From assembly GCA_946803715.1 (NCBI GenBank), contig CAMPET010000014.1, positions 126,498-140,840 on the forward strand: a stretch of 14,343 nucleotides of DNA, in the 5' to 3' direction. A program made the translations under genes and the position numbers. This DNA comes from Beroe ovata. Lineage: Eukaryota; Ctenophora; Nuda; Beroida; Beroidae. Numbering within the stretch: the first letter of the stretch is position 1; the number at the start of each line of letters is the position of its first letter. This document shows positions 1-7,652 of the stretch, one piece after another. The notes under the pieces were generated by a model, which saw only the letters and a program-made list of their open reading frames with translations, searched no databases and was not told the DNA's origin.

Positions 1-20
1 TGTGGGTGTGTGTGTGTGTG
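1..20. repeat. (TG)n microsatellite, cut by window start
   Basis: The first 20 bases are a nearly pure TG dinucleotide run with one GG interruption. It continues off the left edge, so its full length is unknown. This is one of at least seven TG/CA tracts in the window. Confidence 0.9.
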
Positions 21-1630
21 TAACCACTACCGAATCCACTATGTACAGAACTGGTAGTGGTAGCATATTGGAGCTGTATAACGTGACACACAGAAAACAT
101 GCATATTATTATTCAGGTTTCGAGTGATCTCCACAAAACGTGAGAGACATTCCCAACTATATTATTTGCTCAATGAATCGTAATGGTTCACAGGTGTACA
201 TGTGTATCACGTTTTACGCGAAAACAATCACGTTTCATGAAAATGAATTGAAACTCTCTTGATCGATTGTTCGTTTAAAATCTGTCAGTATTCTTTACGC
301 ACGTAACGCACGTCATGATACGCGTATGTCAATATGATAATTTGACAGTAAGCCCTGCTAAGATCACTAATGATCGACCTCTTGAGAGGTAGAGACAAAG
401 ACGTGACCCAAAATCAGTAGTAAAGTTAACCGACATTGTCCACACCATAGTCCATAATCATTTTCATATTGTCCACAATCCACATGGACCATCTTGGAAA
501 CGTCCAGGAGGTCCCATCGTCTACAATGTATCACAGAAACACGATATATAACTCTGCAGTTATCGCAACAATCTATGCCAAGTGCTGCACTACGACTGCA
601 GCTGATACACAATATGTAATTGGTCATATATTGTCCGAGGGAATCGACTCTGGAACAATTGTAATTCTGTAACAATCATCATGAAACAAACAGGATAAGC
701 CAGCCGGTATTTCAATGAAATTAGGATACGCCATTTTTCACACCAATCTGAAAAGACATTTTTGCTGGGATTCACAGAATGACATAGGTATTAGCTTTTT
801 GGTTGCGTCTGAAAACATGCCAAATATCATACTATGGTCGTATGTATAGTTAGAAATAGCTTGTTCAAAGCCCGCTTAAATTGAATTGTTCAAATGTTTT
901 CATGGCTTTCATTTTTAGTTCAATGAGAGAGGCGAAAAAACGTGTCTACACACGTTCGTCATAGTGATGTTCGGCGCCTCAATAATCTGTACGTTGACAG
1001 CAAGTTCCATATCAGTTCAGAGTAATATTGGAGGACTCCCTGGGTGTCCTTACTAAAATAATTGCGCGAAATATCAAATCATAAACCACGCCTAGAATAA
1101 CTGTCACAAAATTAACGGAATATTCCCACTAAATCCTCGGCATATTTTGGAGAAAGAACGATGAAAAAACAAGTTTTGGCGTTCGCTATCATCATGCATT
1201 ATGAAAGACAAAGCAACACACATATCATCAATTCCAAGCTTTTTTCTTGTAATTGTAAGAGATTGAGTGACTACTACAGATGGGAGGGAAGCCAAGTAAT
1301 GACACACGACGGACACTGGACACTCAATCACACATTTTAACTGGGATATATGTTGTGATGTGCTCAATGATGATTATATTCTAAAAGAAGGGGGGATATT
1401 CCTGATTTTATCCTCATTACATCATTCCTTTTTCTCTCCCCAGTATTTGGAACACGTGTGCATGCTACATACTCACTCACAGAGACCCAAAAAGGAACGT
1501 GCAAATTTTCGCACATACATCCGAACACTTCCACCGATTGATGGCTTCCACGAAGTTTAATTGGAATAAAAGCGTTATAATTAGGTGGCAAAGTTTTGCG
1601 GAGGTCGCCGTTAACAAGGTAACAGGTTGG
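21..1630. other. AT-rich non-coding stretch, no supportable gene
   Basis: I see no gene, RNA gene or transposon here. The open frames are under about 105 codons, lie on both strands, overlap each other and show no recognisable motif or codon bias. One CACGTG lies at 1453-1458. A GGAATAAAAG polyadenylation-like string lies near 1562, but no upstream exon makes it meaningful. Confidence 0.6.
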
Positions 1631-1662
1631 TGTGTGTGTGTGAACTGTGTGTGTGTGTGTGT
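1631..1662. repeat. Two adjacent (TG)n tracts
   Basis: About six TG units, then a short interruption containing AACTG, then about eight more TG units, followed by TAGGTGAGG. An interrupted dinucleotide microsatellite. Confidence 0.85.
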
Positions 1663-2389
1663 AGGTGAGGACACATGATGGCCATGGACAGACAGTTCAA
1701 TGAGAGTTCTCCCTCTCACATATTACTCATAAGTATAAATTCTGGGATGATTTCAGAGAGGCGGTCTATGAATACTCCATCTATCAGCAGCTAGAAGACA
1801 GATTTATTGAGGAGCGTGAGAAACCGTTTACCAAATGAATGGGAAGGAGAGGGAAAATCTTGGTGGGTGAGCAGTGAGCACTGGGCAGTGACAAATTGGA
1901 AAATGAGTAGCATTATGAAGGAGCAATATCCTAATATGGGAAAGGATAGTGCACTCTCAAATGGGAGGAGCCTGGTTTTTGTGCACGTGTTGCAATGCAC
2001 GCGCAAGCGACAAAATATAGCAAGTGCTGCAGTCCGATTATTGTATGTTTGGTAGTAACACACCCTACACAATCAGTTTGAGGGGTAAATCATAAGCGAG
2101 GCTTTTACAAAATTACTTTGCCACAACATGATAGAATGGAGGAACTGCAAAACTAAGCAACCCTGACAATGAATATAAGAATCGATAAACATTTTCATAT
2201 AGCAGCACAAAAACCACACGAAAGGTATGATGCACGATTCACGTTATGAGAATTTAGGATTAGGAACGGCTGTGCTTTCGAGGGGAGGGACTATGACAGC
2301 ACACATACTTCACATGGTCACGTTTACCTTAATTCTCTCCCACACACGCACTACCACTCCCGATTCACATTACATATATAGCGGTGTAC
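1663..2389. other. Non-coding stretch, no supportable gene
   Basis: Open frames occur on both strands across 1791-2072 and are mutually exclusive. Neither has motifs or convincing splice borders. One CACGTG lies at 1984-1989. A TATATA string at 2375-2380 could serve a minus-strand promoter as easily as be chance. Confidence 0.55.
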
Positions 2390-2770
2390 TCCGTGACGGC
2401 TAGCCTCACATCCTCTTGCCCATCCCTGTGCGCACAGCTACGCGATGCTCCCCGCTCTAACCCGACGTTCTGTCGTCCGAGTGTGCGGACCGTGACCCGT
2501 GCGGGCATCGCGCGTGCCGTGACGTCACACATACCGGCGCATGACGTCACGTGACCCTATACCAGGCACGTAACACCATGACAACGACACGTGATGAGCA
2601 CTAACTGACTCGTGTCCGGGATGCACGTGACTCCCTCACAACGCGCTTCCTGTGGTATTGGTATAACATGGTTGCTCCCACTTCTATGCGGGACTAAACA
2701 CTGAACCGGCAGCGGCTTACATCACGCAGCGGTGCGAGCAGCTCCGCGCTAAAGGAGCAGTGTCGGGGAG
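2390..2770 (+). promoter_or_regulatory. Candidate CpG-rich promoter-proximal region
   Basis: This block has clearly more CpG than its AT-rich flanks. It holds two perfect cAMP-response-element octamers, TGACGTCA, at 2520-2527 and 2542-2549, whose starts are 22 bp (about two helical turns) apart. CACGTG E-boxes lie at 2548-2553, 2588-2593 and 2624-2629; the first is the centre of GTCACGTGAC (2546-2555) and overlaps the second CRE. An ETS/RUNX-like CTTCCTGTGGT lies at 2646-2656 and an inverted CCAAT (ATTGG) at 2657-2661. CREB/ATF and USF/MITF-type binding is known for these motifs; their use here is inferred. A minus-strand open frame also crosses the block, so a bidirectional promoter is possible. 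No expression evidence is available. Confidence 0.5.
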
Positions 2771-2807
2771 AGAGAGTAATTGTGTCACAATAGCTGGTAT
2801 AGTGTGA

Positions 2808-2820
2808 GAGAGAGAGAGAG
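2808..2820. repeat. Short (GA)n tract
   Basis: A run of GA dinucleotides, with a shorter GAGAGAGAG upstream near 2770. It lies between the CpG-rich block and the TATA-like site. GA-repeat tracts are common near animal promoters, but this one may be an ordinary microsatellite. Confidence 0.7.
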
Positions 2821-2848
2821 TATCTCAGGATATGCTCGACAACCGAGT

Positions 2849-2855
2849 TATATAG
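2849..2855 (+). promoter_or_regulatory. TATA-like element TATATAG
   Basis: TATATAG lies about 190 bp 3' of the last clustered E-box. A TATA box acts about 30 bp upstream of transcription start, which would fall in the pyrimidine-rich CTCTCCTCCACTCGC around 2871-2885. That would leave a leader of roughly 30 bases before the ATG at 2908. The spacing fits, but a seven-base AT motif is weak evidence. Confidence 0.3.
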
Positions 2856-2907
2856 AGCTGCTCAGTAGGGCTCTCCTCCACTCGCTCTTAGATTGTAGTG
2901 AGGGTCC

Positions 2908-3047
2908 ATGATGCCGTCATGTGCAGCTCCCCTCGACATAGGAAATGAGCCACTCACGTGGGATGAAACCGTCATGAAGCAAGCCATACTACTTCACCGG
3001 CAGTACATACGGCACACAGAGAGAGGGGTGGAGGGGTGGAGTCTAAG
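2908..3047 (+). CDS. Candidate first coding exon, product unknown
   Basis: Two ATG codons in tandem open a frame beginning MMPSCAAPLDIGNEPL, followed by a stretch with WDETVMKQAILLHRQYIRH. It gives 46 codons plus two bases before AAG|GTGGGT, a good donor match at 3047/3048, so the intron would be phase 2. Unspliced, the frame continues six more codons to TAA at 3064-3066 (52 residues). The second ATG has an A at -3. There is no signal peptide, membrane segment or known domain; the middle is charged and could be helical. Support comes from context: a CpG-rich CRE/E-box block, then a TATA-like site, then this frame, all on one strand. Against it, 52 open codons arise easily by chance, and I cannot find a second exon in matching phase. 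Starting at 2911 instead would shorten it by one residue. Confidence 0.3.
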
Positions 3048-3399
3048 GTGGGTGAGATCTGTGTAAAAACACAAGCCTGTGGATACACAGCCGCTTATTT
3101 GACATCATGTCAGATTAATATGAAATACTTCCCATTTCGAGGCATGGTAGAGGTCAACGCTATGCGTCCTTCCTGTCATTCATTTGCTTCCTCACTCAAA
3201 TTTACAAAAAGATATGGTTTAGGGTACAAAAGATGTCCTACAGATAAAGGCCTGCAGTTTTGTCTTTTTGAGGACAATCAATTCCAACTCGGGTGTGCAC
3301 GTGGATTTCCAGTCATTCTACACAGTCCTTCCCCCTTATTCTCCTCTATAATAGAGGTACTCACTCTTCACTTCCAGAGAGACAAAACCCGCACTGACA

Positions 3400-3402
<3 letters not shown>
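3048..3402. other. Non-coding stretch (possible intron start)
   Basis: If the exon at 2908-3047 is real, this is the beginning of its intron. A 136-codon frame runs through it from 3036, but its 3' end is just the CA microsatellite read as His-Thr repeats, so I do not treat it as coding. One CACGTG lies at 3298-3303. Confidence 0.45.

Positions 3403-3431
<29 letters not shown>
3403..3431. repeat. (CA)n microsatellite, ~14 units
   Basis: A pure CA run of 29 bases. It creates artificial His-Thr (plus strand) and Val-Cys (minus strand) runs in overlapping frames. Confidence 0.95.
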
Positions 3432-3433
<2 letters not shown>

Positions 3434-3606
3434 TTGTGCTGTTTAGCTGGCAACGTGAGTAACTCATCCTGTAGGTCATGGCGCCACGATGACGTCCTCT
3501 CCAAGACAAAGACTCCTCCTCAATCTGGGCAGAACAATGGGGAGAAGGACAAAGGTCACTACATTTGTATAGAGCCTGGACATCATACCCCCTCATCGAA
3601 TATCTC

Positions 3607-3647
3607 ACTGATGAACAAGGACACCACAATATGTGGTGTCCATCAGT
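3607..3647 (+). repeat. Strong hairpin: 10-bp stem, ATA loop, outer 6-bp stem
   Basis: GGACACCACA (3619-3628) and TGTGGTGTCC (3632-3641) are perfect reverse complements around a three-base ATA loop. Outside them, ACTGAT (3607-3612) pairs with ATCAGT (3642-3647), leaving GAACAA as a one-sided bulge. The total is 16 paired positions in 41 bases. It is too short for a canonical microRNA precursor and has no T-tail. It may be a chance palindrome, a cruciform-prone site or the remnant of a small inverted-repeat element. Confidence 0.85.
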
Positions 3648-3680
3648 AAATCTATATTCTAATGACCGGACGCAAGTAAT

Positions 3681-3724
3681 GAAGGAGGGGGGCTGGAAAT
3701 AGGGGGGGGGGGATAGAAAGAGGG
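3681..3724 (+). repeat. G-rich polypurine tract with G6 and G11 runs
   Basis: An almost all-purine stretch with six Gs at 3687-3692 and eleven at 3702-3712. It directly abuts the left edge of the duplicated segment. Such tracts are hard to sequence, which matters for interpreting the duplication. Confidence 0.9.
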
Positions 3725-4451
3725 AGCGTCCACGACAACACACATGACTGTCACATTTGAACACACACAATATCATGACTGTCACATGTGCACACACTCA
3801 GACAAACTGAGCCCACAGGCACACGCAGACACAAACACAGACACAGACACATACACACACAGACAAATACTCATAAGTTTTTCACATTTCACACATCCAC
3901 CTGACTGTCAGAATCCACCAAAACTTAGGTGAGGACTCTTGAGTTGTGTCTGATTGAAAATCAGGAAACTTTGGAGAATGTTTGTTTCGAGTGACAAATG
4001 TCTGTGAAATTGAGTGTTCTAATCTATGATTGGCATCAAGCTCCTTTACAGGTAAGATTATTTACTGAAGATAGGAAAGATAGCTTTGAACTACAATTGA
4101 TTTGAATAAAAGTGCTCTATGATAGTCCATTATTGGTCCTCTCAAATAGACACCCAACTACAACATACATTTCCGGGTTATTAGGAATAAGGGTGATATT
4201 GATGGAACACGTCATGATGATCAAACACACCTACTACCTATTCAGTGTCCACTGTGTCATGACACATTTATTCATCATATTGTGTGTGAGATAATCTCAT
4301 GTTATCATAGGTACTACCTGCTGATAGTGGCATAAGACGTACTAGTAGTAGTAGACACACTTTTTACTGTTCCAGACACATTTCAATAGTGACTATGTCA
4401 TTTGATAATGAACAGCGTCTAGCCATCCCCACTTGACATGTACTTGACAGT
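3722..4451 (+). repeat. Direct repeat copy A (730 bp)
   Basis: Starts GGGAGCGTCCACGACAAC and ends TACTTGACAGT just before the N at 4452. It aligns along its length with 4453-5290. By eye there are about 4% substitutions outside the CA-rich tract (about 3797-3866). Relative to copy B, A lacks a 56-base block (junction 4256/4257), lacks a 25-base block near 4352, has nine extra bases near 4072 and about fifteen extra near 3872. It contains CATGACTGTCACAT twice (3743-3756, 3775-3788) and a donor-like CAG|GTAAG at 4049-4055 that copy B has lost. No reading frame is conserved between the copies beyond CA-encoded residues, so this is not a duplicated gene. Confidence 0.93.
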
Positions 4452-4452
4452 N
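4452..4452. other. Single ambiguous base (N) at the repeat junction
   Basis: The only ambiguous base in this neighbourhood lies exactly between the end of copy A and the start of copy B. This is what a one-base gap placeholder between overlapping contig ends would look like. Confidence 0.95.
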
Positions 4453-5290
4453 GGGAGCGTCCACGACAACACACATGACTGTCACATTCGAACACACACA
4501 ATATCATGACTGTCACATGTGCACACACTCAGACAAATTGAGCCCACAGGCACACGCAGACACAAACAAACACAGATGCACACACAGACATGCACACACA
4601 GAGACACACACAGAGACACAGACACAGACACACACATGTACACACAGACAAACACATTTCACACATCCACCTGACTGTCAGAATCCACCAAAAAAAGGTG
4701 AGGAATCTTAAGTTGTGTCTGATTGAAAATCAGGAAATTTTGGAGAACGTTTGTTTCGAGTGACAAATGTCTGTGAAATTGAGTGTTCTAATCTATCATT
4801 GGTATCGAGCTCCTTTATAGGAAAGATTATTCACTGAAGATAGCTTTGAACTACACTTGATTTGAATAAAAGTGCTTCATGATAGTCCATTATTGGCCCT
4901 CTTAAATATAGACACCCAACTACAACATACATTTCCGGGTTATTAGGAATAACGGTGATATTGATGGAACACGTCATGATGATCAAACACACCTACTACC
5001 GATTCAGTGCCCACTGTGTATATGAGCAGACATTGATGACACAATAACATACCTTCCCCTATATGCTTAATCAGTCATGACACGTTGATTCATCATATTG
5101 TGTGTGAGATAATCTCATGTTATCATAGGTACTATACCTGCTGATAGTGGCATAAGACGAGCTTCATTGGCACGATACTCGTCGTACTAGTAGACACACT
5201 TTTTACTATTCCAGACACATTTCAATAGTGACTATGTCATTTGATAATGAACAACGTCTAGCCATCCCCACTTGACATGTACTTGACAGT
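4453..5290 (+). repeat. Direct repeat copy B (838 bp)
   Basis: Starts GGGAGCGTCC and ends ACTTGACAGT, matching both ends of copy A. It is longer mainly because of an expanded CA/CAGA tract (about 4553-4650), a 56-base block at 5019-5074 and a 25-base block near 5160-5184. Unlike copy A, it runs on without a break into unique sequence at 5291. Sequence divergence plus indels fit either two haplotypes of a very heterozygous genome or an older tandem duplication. Confidence 0.93.
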
Positions 5291-5436
5291 AGTTTGAACG
5301 ATAGTTCAGTCAACACATAATTGCCCAGGAAAAATGAGGTTCAAATTTAAACGCTGTTTATTCAATTTAGAACACATACCATCATCAACTGGAGTGTATT
5401 TTTACCAGCATAATAGTTACAACACGTGTCCAATAT

Positions 5437-5438
<2 letters not shown>
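5291..5438. other. Unique AT-rich spacer
   Basis: No gene is visible. It contains CACGTG at 5423-5428 and, just before the TG tract, the string TATAAG that reappears after the N at 5494. Confidence 0.5.
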
Positions 5439-5493
<55 letters not shown>

Positions 5494-5512
5494 NTATAAG
5501 TGTGTGTGTGTG
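5439..5512. repeat. (GT)n microsatellite interrupted by N
   Basis: About 55 bases of pure GT, then N at 5494, then TATAAG and six more TG units. The string TATAAGTGTGTG occurs on both sides of the N, again a direct repeat across an ambiguous base. Confidence 0.95.
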
Positions 5513-5997
5513 TAACTCTGTGTGTAACTCTGTGTGAGACCGTATGCGAATCAGTCAACATTATGATTGGGACAAGATCCACGAACGTTACCACAAACAC
5601 TTCAAACTATTCTCATCTCCTCATTACATGGGCAATCTGTCCTATAGACGCGCCGCGCATGTGAGATAGGTGAACAACACATGAAGTGAAGCGCATGGAT
5701 CAACTAATGAACAGCAGATAATGAACAGCAGATATCTATTATAGCTGCGAGCAATATTATATAGGTTGTTTCCATGCTGCGCTCCGTCTGCAGACAGCTT
5801 GTGCTGGTCTACAGCACACACACACATTTTCACAAAGTATAATGGGCAAGAATGAGACACAGGGTAAATGTTGCAACTTACCAGATGTCACATCACAATC
5901 ACAAAACATGGACAAAGTACGGGGGATACTATTCACTTATAATTCAGCAGCAAAACTATATCGCTATGTCATGAGTTTTGAGTATGATCAAATCAAA
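5513..5997. other. Non-coding stretch with small tandem duplication
   Basis: No convincing gene. A perfect 14-bp tandem duplication, AATGAACAGCAGAT, lies at 5706-5719 and 5720-5733. Short open frames overlap on opposite strands: a 63-codon plus frame from 5842 and a 72-codon minus frame ending at 5642. Neither has a recognisable motif. A minus-strand donor match, GGTAAGT, lies at 5882-5876. Confidence 0.5.
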
Positions 5998-6151
5998 GAA
6001 GGCAAATCCTGTACTAAAGTACCTAACAACTGAATTTCATTGAACAGATATTGTTCGAAGGCATGATGTTCGAAGGCATGTTGTTTAGACGCGAAGGCAA
6101 ATCCAGTACCGAAGTGACAGTTGAATTTCATTAAACAGATGACGTTCGAAG
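5998..6151 (+). repeat. Two diverged copies of a ~60-bp repeat, 95-bp period
   Basis: Unit 1 (5998-6060) and unit 2 (6093-6151) both start GAAGGCAAATCC, contain TGAATTTCATT.AACAGAT and end GTTCGAAG. The linker repeats TGTTCGAAGGCATG. Divergence is visible, so this is an old local duplication or part of a dispersed repeat family. A minus-strand open frame across it carries the matching weak internal repeat, which follows from the DNA repeat and is not evidence of a protein. Confidence 0.85.
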
Positions 6152-6800
6152 AAACTACGGAAGCAAAATCGATATTGAGGTGATAAGAAGGGCTCGCGCG
6201 TCCAAACCAAAGTGCTGAGAATCCCAAATAGCACAGTATAAAGTGGACAATGTATACACTATACATATGACTGCGATGGTCAAAAATACTATGTATTCAA
6301 CAATTCACGCAAGCTGTAAAATATGCGCAAGTGCACGAGTGAGGTAAGCACACATGGCCACATCGCAGCACACCGAATGAAGGGGGAGGGGGGGGCGCTT
6401 TAACAAGAAAGAGGTACGAACCCTCGAATTTTGAATATGATTCAGTCAATCAACGAAGATATGCCTACACACATACACACACATACTTACACAAATATAA
6501 TAAAAGCTAGTAAATTAATAGCGAGGGGGAGAGAGCGCGCTTGTTATTGTACATTATAGTGATTTAGTGGTGTGGCGACATTTCCCCCCAAGAGTTGCAC
6601 GTGCAGTCCTGTGTTCGCCATGTCAAAGTTTAACAGGTGATATCCCGACGTTGGATGCAACGTGAGTGGTATCAGAATACAAAGGACTGCCAATTTGAAC
6701 ACTATACTAGATCTGATATGGAGAGAGAGAGAGGCTGAGGGAGAGAGATCGACATTACTACATTGTACCCCGTATATAACTTAGATGTGTGGGTGTATAA
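6152..6800. other. Non-coding stretch with G-rich tract
   Basis: No gene can be supported. G5-A-G8 at 6382-6395 is a possible quadruplex-prone tract. The self-complementary TGCACGTGCA lies at 6596-6605, and GA repeats lie at 6721-6747. An AT-rich open stretch ends at a donor match, GAG|GTAAGC, at 6343/6344; it is too short and too AT-rich to call. Confidence 0.5.
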
Positions 6801-6810
6801 GTCACGTGAC
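6801..6810. promoter_or_regulatory. GTCACGTGAC palindrome (E-box)
   Basis: A perfect 10-bp palindrome, one of four identical copies in the window. It is the optimal type of site for USF/MITF/TFEB-class basic helix-loop-helix leucine-zipper factors in animals. Function at this location is inferred only from the motif. Confidence 0.5.
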
Positions 6811-7114
6811 ACCATCATGTCATAAGTACACATCTATCCTGTGAGGTGCTGTTTGCTGTGTGCGCGCGCGGCTGTTTCAACTTTGTTACGAAATCTATCA
6901 TACCTGCACTGCAGCAGAACAGCTACCGATAGTTTAAAACGATACAATCGCGTAATTCGCTTCAGTGTGCTACTTATAGTTATGTTGATTGGCATCGATT
7001 CAAGAAATACCCACTTGCCATAACAAGGAATAGCACAGACATCGACTCCGCGTCCATGCAGGAACACCATGAAATTGGAATTGAGAAGTATAGAAACCGC
7101 CCGCTAACCAGTAA

Positions 7115-7291
7115 CCACAGACATGGACTATGACATCTGTAACGATACCCGCCATAACGGCAAACATTGCTACTTATGATCCCATCATGACTGTTACCAT
7201 CACAACAAGCTGGTCCCTGGCCATGCTAAGGGGTCAGATCCTTGGCACCTCCTCACACCTCAGAGGAGCCAGGTACAGCTTCCTCAGGTAA
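7115..7291 (+). CDS. Small open frame, possible coding exon, product unknown
   Basis: The frame is open from 7115, just after TAA at 7112-7114, to TAA at 7289-7291. A possible start, ATG at 7130, begins MTSVTIPAITANIATYDP, and the C-terminal part contains SWSLAMLRGQILGTSSHL. A possible acceptor, CCACAG|AC, lies at 7120/7121, but its pyrimidine tract is poor. CAG|GTAAAC at 7287/7288 is a fair donor that would remove the stop, giving phase 2. The first half is rich in Thr and Ile; I see no clear signal peptide or domain. The other two forward frames are closed by stops here. Its phase does not match a direct splice from the 2908-3047 candidate. Chance could explain 58 open codons, so this is weak. 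Confidence 0.22.
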   Translation, partial: PQTWTMTSVTIPAITANIATYDPIMTVTITTSWSLAMLRGQILGTSSHLRGARYSFLR

Positions 7292-7598
7292 ACATCAGTA
7301 TTCAGTATGAACATTGAGCTGAGCAAAGGAGGGTTAATCTCTTGGAGAATATTATAATATACCCTGTGTCAATTATATATTATCAGTGCTGATAGACTTA
7401 TCATTCTCCTGCCATATCATTTATGATATAGTGCAGTTGTAACTCTGGGAGTAACGATCATGTAACAATTGTAACATGGCAATCATGTAGCAGAGTAACA
7501 TACTCCATCCAAAAGACTTATACTCCCTACTCCCTAGCTGGATTCGTGACGGGGTTTTTGCAATCCAAAACTGTGTCTCACGACGCAATACCATGAGG
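7292..7598. other. Non-coding stretch, no gene seen
   Basis: An AT-rich first half contains a small palindrome, ATATCAT-TT-ATGATAT, near 7412. A 60-codon minus-strand frame across 7421-7603 has no features supporting a gene. Confidence 0.5.
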
Positions 7599-7652
7599 GT
7601 CACGTGACCAACCTATTTGAATAGTCACGTGCCTTCATGACCGGGTCACGTG
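7599..7652. promoter_or_regulatory. Cluster of three GTCACGTG E-boxes
   Basis: Three CACGTG cores lie within 54 bases: 7601-7606, 7626-7631 and 7647-7652. Each is preceded by GT, giving GTCACGTG three times; the first is the full palindrome GTCACGTGAC (7599-7608). Homotypic clusters of the same site often mark bHLH-zipper-controlled elements. No TATA box, CCAAT or confident exon lies directly beside it, so this may be an enhancer or a chance cluster in a CACGTG-rich genome. Confidence 0.5.

Noticed and set aside
2365-2550. 61-codon minus-strand open frame inside the CpG-rich block
   Set aside because: GC-rich DNA has few stops, so open frames are expected there. No motif. It remains possible as a bidirectional first exon, but is weaker than the plus-strand reading.
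3336-3797. 153-codon minus-strand open frame
   Set aside because: It is the longest frame in the window, but its middle is the CA microsatellite read as Val-Cys repeats and it crosses the polypurine tract. No motif or splice support.
3797-4650. CRISPR-like pattern of short repeats in the CA-rich parts of the duplication
   Set aside because: The units are simple CA/CAGA dinucleotide variants with no constant repeat or unique spacers, and the DNA is eukaryotic in character.
3744-4711. Pair of similar small proteins beginning MTVTFEHTQYHDCHMCTHSD (from 3744 and 4475)
   Set aside because: The similarity follows from the DNA duplication. After the shared start both become CA-repeat His-Thr runs, and the ends differ. 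Not evidence for a conserved gene family.
5988-6266. 92-codon minus-strand frame with an internal amino-acid repeat
   Set aside because: The protein repeat simply mirrors the diverged DNA repeat at 5998-6151, and the copies do not conserve residues better than bases.
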